A stretch of 64,000 nucleotides of DNA, taken from NCBI RefSeq assembly GCF_031195445.1, contig NZ_CP133480.1, positions 4,881,001 to 4,945,000 on the forward strand, read 5' to 3'. Below are positions 55,708 to 62,110 of this stretch, piece by piece; position 1 is the first letter of the stretch; the number at the start of each line of letters is the position of its first letter. The translations under genes and the position numbers were made by a program. Source of the stretch: Acuticoccus sp. MNP-M23. Its GTDB lineage: Bacteria; Pseudomonadota; Alphaproteobacteria; Rhizobiales; Amorphaceae. The notes beneath the pieces were generated by a model that did no database searches, had not been told where the DNA came from, and saw only the letters and a list, made by a program, of their open reading frames with translations.

Positions 55708-56118
55708 ATGAGCCAGGAATTCACCGTCCATCAGGAGCTGACGCGTACGTTTCGCTTCTATATCGCCCTCACCGTGTTTGCGAACCTTGGCTATGGACTG
55801 ATGCTCGGGGTGTTTTTTTTCGCCGCGACTGCCGTTTCCGGCCCTGCGTCGGCGTTGCTGCTCATTCCGCCGGCCATGGTGTCCACAGGTTTTGCCGCCC
55901 TGTCGGCTTTCGGCGTTGCCGAGGCGTTCGGGCTGCACCGCGCCATTCAGTCCACAGGGACCGCGCTGGCGCTACCGCACATCACCCGGTCCATGATGCT
56001 GCCGGTGCAGACGACACTGACGCTGATCTTCCACGCCCTGTTCGCGTTCCTGCTCTTCGGCTGGACGTTCTTTGCGCTGATCGGCGTTCTGCCAACCCCG
56101 GCCGCCTGGGCCGGCTGA
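55708..56118 (+). CDS. Small membrane protein of unknown function (three to four helices)
   Basis: The 136-residue protein is transcribed divergently from the reductase gene. Hydrophobic stretches are seen at about 18-43 (YIALTVFANLGYGLMLGVFF), 48-72 and 98-128 (LTLIFHALFAFLLFGWTFFA). A short N-terminal polar part SQEFTVHQELTRTFRF precedes the first helix. No catalytic motif or family name was recognised. It converges on the sulfotransferase-like gene with 9 bp between stops. Confidence 0.65.
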   Translation: MSQEFTVHQELTRTFRFYIALTVFANLGYGLMLGVFFFAATAVSGPASALLLIPPAMVSTGFAALSAFGVAEAFGLHRAIQSTGTALALPHITRSMMLPVQTTLTLIFHALFAFLLFGWTFFALIGVLPTPAAWAG

Positions 56119-56127
56119 GATGCGCGC

Positions 56128-56991
56128 CTAGACGCCCGCCGCACTGGCGGCGCCGCCGACGGCCGGCTGAGCGGTGCGCCACGGATCGAGCGAGAGGCCG
56201 AGTTCCGCTTCGATGGCGTCCACCTGCGGCGCAAAACTGCGGGCAAGTGCTGCCGCTACCCCGGGGCAGAGATCTGGCTCTCGCGCCGGCAGCACGGTCC
56301 GGGCAAACCGGGCCCAGGCGCGCTGATGCAGCGGCTGGGCGACTGGTGCGCACGCCGGTTCGGGCGCGCCCTTGCACACAGCGCCGACTGCAACACCGGC
56401 GCTGCCCGCAGCGGATGGCGGCCAGGCATCGTTGGCCGCCACCTCATCGGGCCAAAGACCCAGAAAGAAGCACAGCTTCTCGAAGGTGGCGGCCGGGCTT
56501 GTCTCGATCTCCTCGTGCAGGATCACCAACAGCCGGTCCGGCCCGAAATTCAGCCGAAACCGCCTGACCCCGTCCAGATAGGTGCTGCCGGCGCGGTAAA
56601 GGTGGAGCGGCGACCACCCCTTGGCCCGGCGCAATTCCTCCTGCGCCAGTGCCGCGGCAAAGTCGTGCGTGGTTTCCAGCCCCATGTGGAACTGGTGCCG
56701 GAAATGGGCGAAGGCGCGGGCCACAGGCTCGCGAAGCACCAGAACGATACGGCAGTCCGGCCGCACTGCTGCGATGGCGGATGCAGCTTCCGGCGTCTGC
56801 AACAATTCCCGCGAGTTTTCGCCCAGCATCCGGAAGCCGGCGGCGGGCGCTTCGGCCGATGGCGGCGCGAGAGCGCAAGGCCCTGTCTCCACCGGGAGGC
56901 TGATGCGCGGGTGCGCTGCCAGCCACGACGACAGAAGACGACTTCCCGCCATTGCAGGCCCCGTGACGATGAAATCAGGTCCTGCACCCAT
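56128..56991 (-). CDS. Sulfotransferase-like protein with altered P-loop
   Basis: The 287-residue protein has the sulfotransferase layout: N-terminal P-loop (DFIVTGPAMAGSRLLSSWLA) for PAPS and the 3'-phosphate site (RIVLVLREPVARAFAHFRHQ). HLYRAGSTYLDGVRRFRLNF follows. It would transfer sulfate from PAPS to a carbohydrate or lipid acceptor. In the usual PKxGT-type P-loop the lysine is an alanine or methionine here (GPAMAGS), which may lower or change activity. The C-terminal part is alanine/proline-rich with an unusual VCKGAPEPACAPVAQP. No other sulfur genes are next to it. Confidence 0.75.
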   Translation of the reverse strand: MGAGPDFIVTGPAMAGSRLLSSWLAAHPRISLPVETGPCALAPPSAEAPAAGFRMLGENSRELLQTPEAASAIAAVRPDCRIVLVLREPVARAFAHFRHQFHMGLETTHDFAAALAQEELRRAKGWSPLHLYRAGSTYLDGVRRFRLNFGPDRLLVILHEEIETSPAATFEKLCFFLGLWPDEVAANDAWPPSAAGSAGVAVGAVCKGAPEPACAPVAQPLHQRAWARFARTVLPAREPDLCPGVAAALARSFAPQVDAIEAELGLSLDPWRTAQPAVGGAASAAGV

Positions 56992-57083
56992 GGCTCTACC
57001 TCCTGCCCAACCGACACGAAGATAATTAACGCCGGAGCGGAGCCTTGACCGTGCGCGAAAGGATAGGCGCGCGCCCCATCGGG

Positions 57084-57743
57084 TCAGAGGACAGCGCGAA
57101 CGCGCTCAAGCGTATTTTCCATGTGGAGTTCCAGCACTTTGGCAAGCGCCTCTCCGTCGCGGCGGGCAAGCGCCTCGGCCATCTCGACGTGCTCGGCCAT
57201 GGCTTCGGCCCACTTGTCCGGCCCGTGGTTGCCAAGATAGCGGATCCGCTTGAGCCGGCCCTGAAGGAGGCCGTGCATCTCGCAGAGGCTGGCATTTTGC
57301 GACAGTGCCACGATGGCCGAGTGGATCGACTGGTTGAGCTTGTAATAGGCCAGCCGCTCGCGCGCCTCGTAGCGCACGACCATGTCGGCGTGGAGGGCGA
57401 GGACAGCGTCAATCTCCGCGTCGGTACACCGGCCAACGCCGACGCGCGCGCAAAAACCTTCCAGCGCCTTCAGCGCCTCCAGCATCCCGGCCACTTCCTC
57501 GACGCCGAAGCGGCGCACGACAGCCCCCTTGGCGGGCACCAGCTCGATCAAGCCTTCGCTGGCAAGCGTGCGGAGAGCCTCGCGCAAGGGCGTGCGCGAC
57601 ACCCCGAGCACAGGGCCAAGCTCGCTTTCGTTCACCCGGCTCCCGGTCTCCAGGGTGCCGTCGATGATCATGTCACGCAGCCGCGTCACGACCTCTTCGT
57701 GCAAGGTTCTGCGCCGGATCGGTCTGTTCTGCGCAGTGGTCAT
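57084..57743 (-). CDS. GntR/FadR-family transcriptional regulator
   Basis: ATG 57743 (MTTAQNRPIRRRTLHEEVVT) was chosen; the open frame extends upstream to 58055 but runs across the operator and the divergent gene. The 219-residue protein has the winged helix (VVTRLRDMIIDGTLETGSRV, NESELGPVLGVSRTPLREAL) and a C-terminal FCD ligand domain with metal-ligand histidines (LNQSIHSAIVAL, EHVEMAEALARRD). It is divergent from the PdxA2-like/TRAP genes, and a perfect palindrome CTGTATACAG sits in between. Repression of the transport operon and release by its substrate is the natural inference. Confidence 0.9.
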   Translation of the reverse strand: MTTAQNRPIRRRTLHEEVVTRLRDMIIDGTLETGSRVNESELGPVLGVSRTPLREALRTLASEGLIELVPAKGAVVRRFGVEEVAGMLEALKALEGFCARVGVGRCTDAEIDAVLALHADMVVRYEARERLAYYKLNQSIHSAIVALSQNASLCEMHGLLQGRLKRIRYLGNHGPDKWAEAMAEHVEMAEALARRDGEALAKVLELHMENTLERVRAVL

Positions 57744-57812
57744 GTCGCCGTCCAAGATGTTTCGCTCCACAGTTTCGCACACGCTCTTGCAGAGGCGCCA
57801 CAGAGCTGCATA

Positions 57813-57822
57813 CTGTATACAG
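57813..57822. promoter_or_regulatory. Palindromic GntR-type operator candidate
   Basis: CTGTATACAG is a perfect 10-bp palindrome, embedded in GCATACTGTATACAGGC, in the gap between the GntR gene (start 57743) and the pdxA2-like gene (start 58031). GntR/FadR proteins usually bind short palindromes containing GTATAC-like cores, and no other such site was noticed in this gap. Binding by the neighbouring regulator is inferred. Confidence 0.6.
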
Positions 57823-58030
57823 GCCTTCAGGGCCATCCGACGGCACGCAAGATGCCGCATTCGATCACGGGAGGAAATGTGCGGTCGCAAGGCTGCGCGA
57901 TGGCGCTTGATGCGCCTGGAGCGCGCGCCGCGTCCGCCACTGCCTCCTTCCGCCGATCCCCCTTTTGCCCGGCCATTGCCGGGACGCTCGAAACTTGCCC
58001 GCGCCGGGCCACGCACAAGGAACTGTTCTG

Positions 58031-59092
58031 ATGTCTGACCGCCCCCTGATCGCACTCGCGCTTGGCGACCCGTCGGGCATCGGCAACGAGCTCGCCATCA
58101 AGGCACTCAGCGATGAAGAAACCTTCGAGGGCGCGGACTGGCTGGTGATCGGCGACCGGCGGATGTGGCAGTTGGGCGAGGAACAGGCCGGCACCGCGCT
58201 GGAACTGCCGGACTTCGACCCCGCACACTTCGACCGCGCCGCCTTTCTCGACCTTGCGCACGCCGAAATGGACGCCATCGAGACCGGAACGTCCAGCATG
58301 GCGGGCGGATCGGTGGCCCTTGCCAACTTCGACCTTGCGCTGCGCCTTGCAGCAGACGGCGCCGCCGATGCGGTGTGCTTCACCCCGTTCAACAAGCACG
58401 CGATGCGCCTTGGCGATCCGTCCTACGTGGACGAGATCGGCTTCATCAAGCGCGCCATCGGCACCGACGTCAGCGGCTCCGAATTCAATGTGCTGGACGA
58501 GGTGTGGAACGCGCGCGTCACCTCCCACGTGCCGCTCAGCGAAGTCGCCGGGCTGATCACCGAAGAGCGGCTGCTGCGCGCCATCACCCTCACCCACCAG
58601 ACGATGGAGGGCGCCGGCATCGCCAACCCGAAGATCGGCGTTGCGGGCCTCAACCCCCATGCCGGCGACGGCGGCAACTTCGGCACCGAGGATGACAACA
58701 TCATCGCCCCCGCGGTGAAAAAGGCCGCGGAAAAGCAGTTTCGGGTGGATGGGCCGATCCCGTCCGACACGGTCTATGTCCGTGCGCTGAAAGGCGAATT
58801 CGATGCGGTGCTGACCATGTATCACGACCAGGGCCAGATCGCGATGAAGCTGATCGGGTTCGACCGCGGGGTGACGCTGATTGGCGGCTACCCGTTCTGG
58901 ATCGCGACCCCGGCCCACGGAACCGCCTACGACATTGCCGGCAGCGGCGAGGCCAACCCCGGCGCCACCATCAAGGCGCTGCAACTGGCCTCCCGCCTGT
59001 CGCGCCGCTCGAACCCGGACGGGTTCGCTGAAGCCGCAGACCGGCTTGCAAACGTCCGCGCCCTTGCCGCCAGCGCACGGGACGCGGCCTGA
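58031..59092 (+). CDS. pdxA2: PdxA2-like 4-phospho-sugar-acid dehydrogenase
   Basis: ATG 58031 begins MSDRPLIALALGDPSGIGNE; the frame is open further upstream but with no family match. The 353-residue protein belongs to the PdxA family: GDPSGIGNELAIKAL, TPFNKHAMRLGD, metal-binding histidines in TSHVPLSEVAG, YHDQGQIAMKLIGFDRGV and ATPAHGTAYDIAGSGEANPG, and GLNPHAGDGGNFGTEDD. True PdxA acts in vitamin B6 synthesis, but the neighbouring TRAP genes and GntR regulator point to the PdxA2 branch, which oxidizes 4-phospho-D-erythronate/threonate-type compounds. The DUF1537 kinase usually needed upstream is not in this window. Confidence 0.85.
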   Translation: MSDRPLIALALGDPSGIGNELAIKALSDEETFEGADWLVIGDRRMWQLGEEQAGTALELPDFDPAHFDRAAFLDLAHAEMDAIETGTSSMAGGSVALANFDLALRLAADGAADAVCFTPFNKHAMRLGDPSYVDEIGFIKRAIGTDVSGSEFNVLDEVWNARVTSHVPLSEVAGLITEERLLRAITLTHQTMEGAGIANPKIGVAGLNPHAGDGGNFGTEDDNIIAPAVKKAAEKQFRVDGPIPSDTVYVRALKGEFDAVLTMYHDQGQIAMKLIGFDRGVTLIGGYPFWIATPAHGTAYDIAGSGEANPGATIKALQLASRLSRRSNPDGFAEAADRLANVRALAASARDAA

Positions 59093-59163
59093 CACCACCC
59101 TGAGTTCAACCAGACAACCCGGCACCTAAGACCGGGCCAAACTGACCCAACGGAGGATACCCC

Positions 59164-60144
59164 ATGAAGCTCTGGACAACGCTTCTCGCCGGCGTCGCCG
59201 CTGCCGCGTTCGCCACCCAGGTCGCCGCACAGGAAGAGATCGTCTTCGGCATCTCGGCCGCGACCGGCTCGCTGCAGCAGCGCACCGCCGCAGAGTTCAC
59301 CAAGCGCGCCAACGAGAAGCTGGGCGACAAGGCCGTCGTCAAGCTCTTCGACTCCTCGCAGCTCGGCAAGGATCAGGAGATGCTGCAGAAGCTGAAGCTC
59401 GGCACCTTGCAGATCTCCCTGCCGTCTTCGATCATGTCATCGATCTCGGACCAGTTCGCGCTGTTCGACATGCCGTTCCTCGTGGCCGACCGCGACCATA
59501 TGGGCCGCATCGAGGCTGAAATCTTCTGGCCCGACATTGCACCCACGGTGGAAGGCAACGGCTACAAGGTTCTGGCCGTGTGGGAAAATGGCGTGCGCCA
59601 CATCTCCAACAACGAGCGGCCGATCAACACGCCGGCCGACCTTGAAGGCATCAAGATCCGCACCCCCAAATCCACCTGGCGGGTGAAGATGTTCGAGGAA
59701 TACGGCGCGAACCCCACGCCGATGGCATTTTCCGAGGTCTTCACCGCGCTGCAGACCGGCGTGATCGACGGGCAGGAAAACCCCTACACCAACATCGAGG
59801 CAGCCAAGCTCAACGAGGTGCAGAAATACCTGTCCAAGACCGGGCACGTCTATTCCCCGGCCTATCCCACCATGGGCAAGCGCACCTACGACAACATGGA
59901 CCCCGAGATCCGCGACGTTCTGGAACAGACCGCCCGCGAGATGGAAGCCTGGGCCCGTGAGCAGGGTGCAGCGGACGACGAGGCGCTCGAAAAGGAGCTG
60001 GTCGACGGCGGCATGGAATTCAACGTCGCCGACCGCGCGGCGTTCGTGGAGGCTTCCAAGCCGGTCTACGCCGCATTCGCCGAAGAGGTCGACGGTGGTC
60101 AGGACATGATCGACCGCGCCATCGGCCTTGCAAACGGCAGCTAG
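59164..60144 (+). CDS. dctP: TRAP transporter substrate-binding protein
   Basis: GGAGG at 59152-59156 precedes ATG 59164. The 326-residue periplasmic protein has a signal peptide (MKLWTTLLAGVAAAAFATQV, cleavage near VAAQ-EE) and the DctP fold: FTKRANEKLGDKAVVKLFDS, GKDQEMLQKLKLGTLQI, FDMPFLVADRDH, GIKIRTPKSTWRVKMFEEYG (with the arginine that binds carboxylate ligands) and ALQTGVIDGQENPYTNIEAA. It captures an organic acid for the DctQM membrane complex. Divergent GntR regulator and PdxA2-like neighbour suggest a four-carbon sugar acid. Confidence 0.93.
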   Translation: MKLWTTLLAGVAAAAFATQVAAQEEIVFGISAATGSLQQRTAAEFTKRANEKLGDKAVVKLFDSSQLGKDQEMLQKLKLGTLQISLPSSIMSSISDQFALFDMPFLVADRDHMGRIEAEIFWPDIAPTVEGNGYKVLAVWENGVRHISNNERPINTPADLEGIKIRTPKSTWRVKMFEEYGANPTPMAFSEVFTALQTGVIDGQENPYTNIEAAKLNEVQKYLSKTGHVYSPAYPTMGKRTYDNMDPEIRDVLEQTAREMEAWAREQGAADDEALEKELVDGGMEFNVADRAAFVEASKPVYAAFAEEVDGGQDMIDRAIGLANGS

Positions 60145-60154
60145 CACACCCTCG

Positions 60155-60184
60155 CCGGGCCGCCGCCTTGAGGTGGCGGCCCGG
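60155..60184 (+). terminator. Strong hairpin between dctP and dctQ
   Basis: CCGGGCCGCC (60155-60164) pairs perfectly with GGCGGCCCGG (60175-60184), and three further pairs (one G-U) close a TTGA tetraloop, giving about 13 bp. It lies 10 bp after the dctP stop with no T tract after it. In binding-protein transport operons such hairpins often stabilise the upstream message or weaken transcription downstream, so more DctP than DctQM is made. Confidence 0.65.
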
Positions 60185-60213
60185 ATCCAAAGTCCCTTCA
60201 GCCGGAGCCTTCC

Positions 60214-60768
60214 ATGTCCGCCGTCGCCAAGGTGCTGCAACGCATCCTCGAGGCTTTAACCATAACGCTTCTCGTCACCCTCGCGGTGGTGGTCCTTGCC
60301 GCCGTCGTGGCGCGTTACGTCTTCAACTCGTCGTTCGTCTGGTATGACGAGGTGGCGTCGATCATGCTGGCCTGGCTGACCTTTTATGGCGCAGCCCTGG
60401 CCGCCCTGCGTCGCAGGCACCTCGGCTTTCCGGGTCTCCTTCTCGCCCTCCCGGTCCGGGGCCGCTTCGCGCTGTTCGTGCTGGGCGACATCATCGTCAT
60501 CGCGGTGTTTTCGGCCATTGGCTATGGCGGCTGGTTCATCCTGCAGGTGATGGGCACGGACACGCTGATCTCGCTGGACGTGCCGCTTTCGGTCACCCAG
60601 TCGGTGGTGCCGATCGGCGCCGCACTCTTCATTATCGCAACGCTTCTGTCGGCCCCTGCGGCCTGGGCCACGATGCGCGCCGGTGTTTCCTCGGAGGATG
60701 AGGAAATTGCCGAGGAACTCGCCAGAGCCGCCCGCCATGAGGCTGAAACGCCGGAGGCCCGCGCGTGA
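60214..60768 (+). CDS. dctQ: TRAP transporter small membrane subunit
   Basis: The 184-residue protein has four predicted transmembrane helices and the DctQ-type segment YVFNSSFVWYDEVASIMLAW followed by LTFYGAALAALRRRHLGFPG. The C-terminal tail is charged (SSEDEEIAEELARAARHEAE). It couples to the large subunit DctM. The stop overlaps the dctM start (GTGA at 60765-60768), so the two are translated together. The gene is 69 bp behind dctP, with the strong hairpin in the gap. Confidence 0.92.
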   Translation: MSAVAKVLQRILEALTITLLVTLAVVVLAAVVARYVFNSSFVWYDEVASIMLAWLTFYGAALAALRRRHLGFPGLLLALPVRGRFALFVLGDIIVIAVFSAIGYGGWFILQVMGTDTLISLDVPLSVTQSVVPIGAALFIIATLLSAPAAWATMRAGVSSEDEEIAEELARAARHEAETPEARA

Positions 60769-62048
60769 TCACGATCGGTATTCTTGTTCTTCTTCTTCTG
60801 CTGATTGCCATCAATCTGCCCATTGCGGTGGCCATTCTGGCCGTGGCGCTGGTGGGCGTGGTGATCTCCAAGGGCGTGCCCGGCCTTTACGATGCGGCGC
60901 TGTCCGTGTTCGACGGCGCAACGTCGTTCCCGCTCATTGCCATCCCGCTGTTCATTCTGGCGGGCGCACTGATGAACACCGGCGGCATCTCACGCCGGCT
61001 GATCGACTTCACCTCTGCGCTCATCGGCTTCGTGCGCGGCGGGCTCTCCATGGTGAACGTGGGCGTTTCGCTGTTCTTTGCCGAGATCTCCGGATCTGCG
61101 GTCGCGGACGTCGCGGCCATCGGCTCGGTGCTGATCCCCTCCATGAAGCGCAAGGGCTACAAGCCGCGCTTTGCCGCCGCCGTCACGTCGTCCTCGGCCT
61201 CGCTGGCGATCATCATTCCGCCGTCGATCCCGATGATCCTTTATGGCGCGCTGGCCGACACCTCCATCACGCAGCTCTTCATTGCCGGCGTGGTGCCGGG
61301 GCTGATCGGCGGTTTCTCGATGATGGGGCTCTGCTACTATTTCGCCGTGCGCTACGACCTGCCGCGCGAGGAGGCGTTCTCGCTGTGCCGCCTGTGGAAG
61401 GCGTTCGTTGCGGCCGGGCCTGCCCTGCTCCTCCCGGTCATCATTCTGGGCGGCATCTTCGGCGGGATCGTCACCGCCACGGAAGGCGCCGGGCTTGCGG
61501 TGGTGGCAGCTCTGGTCATCGGCGGTCTCGTCTACCGCGAGGTGAAGCTCACCGAACTCTACACCGCGCTCATCGAGGGCGTGACGCAGACGGCGGTGGT
61601 GATGCTTCTGGTCGCCACGTCGGCGGTCCTCGGCCTGTACCTCACCGAATCCGAAGCGCCGCAGCGTTTTGCACGGGCCATCGTCTCGCTGACGGAAAAC
61701 AAGATCCTCGTCCTGATGCTGCTCAACGTGCTTCTGCTCTTCCTCGGGATGATCCTGCACGGGGCGGCTGCCATCATCCTGGTGACGCCCATCGTTTTGC
61801 CGCTGGTTCACCAGATCGGCATCGATCCGGTGCAGTTCGGCATCATCCTGACGCTGAACATCGCCATCGGCCAGCAGACGCCGCCGGTGGCCAGCGTTCT
61901 GGTGACGGCCTGCTCCATCGCCCGGACGGACATCTGGGGTACGACGCGCACCAACGTGCCGTTCATCATCCTCCTGTTCACCATTTTGATGCTGGTGACC
62001 TATGTGCCGTTCGTCTCGCTGGGGCTGGTGGACGCCTTTTACCGCTGA
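60765..62048 (+). CDS. dctM: TRAP transporter large membrane subunit
   Basis: GTG 60765 starts MITIGILVLLLLLIAINLPI (427 residues), the usual DctM length, with 11-12 transmembrane helices. Family motifs are FPLIAIPLFILAGALMNTGG, GGLSMVNVGVSLFFAEISGS, SSASLAIIIPPSIPMILYGA and LNIAIGQQTPPVASVLVTAC. It forms the sodium-driven transport channel. It is the last gene of the pdxA2-dctPQM unit; a hairpin follows its stop. Confidence 0.94.
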   Translation: MITIGILVLLLLLIAINLPIAVAILAVALVGVVISKGVPGLYDAALSVFDGATSFPLIAIPLFILAGALMNTGGISRRLIDFTSALIGFVRGGLSMVNVGVSLFFAEISGSAVADVAAIGSVLIPSMKRKGYKPRFAAAVTSSSASLAIIIPPSIPMILYGALADTSITQLFIAGVVPGLIGGFSMMGLCYYFAVRYDLPREEAFSLCRLWKAFVAAGPALLLPVIILGGIFGGIVTATEGAGLAVVAALVIGGLVYREVKLTELYTALIEGVTQTAVVMLLVATSAVLGLYLTESEAPQRFARAIVSLTENKILVLMLLNVLLLFLGMILHGAAAIILVTPIVLPLVHQIGIDPVQFGIILTLNIAIGQQTPPVASVLVTACSIARTDIWGTTRTNVPFIILLFTILMLVTYVPFVSLGLVDAFYR

Positions 62049-62068
62049 CCCGGTCCCGCGCCGGCACG

Positions 62069-62099
62069 CTGTCGCGGCCGCAGATGGCCGCCGCGACAG
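62069..62099. terminator. Bidirectional terminator-like hairpin between dctM and the M23 peptidase gene
   Basis: CTGTCGCGGC (62069-62078) pairs perfectly with GCCGCGACAG (62090-62099) around an 11-nt spacer. It lies 20 bp after the dctM stop and 12 bp before the end of the convergent peptidase gene, the position expected for a shared terminator. A U tract is absent. Confidence 0.6.
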
Positions 62100-62110
62100 G
62101 CCCGTGAATT

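Noticed and set aside
57743..58055. Upstream extension of the GntR regulator to codon 58055
   Set aside because: It would run over the palindromic operator and into the start of the divergent PdxA2 gene; the family match begins after 57743.
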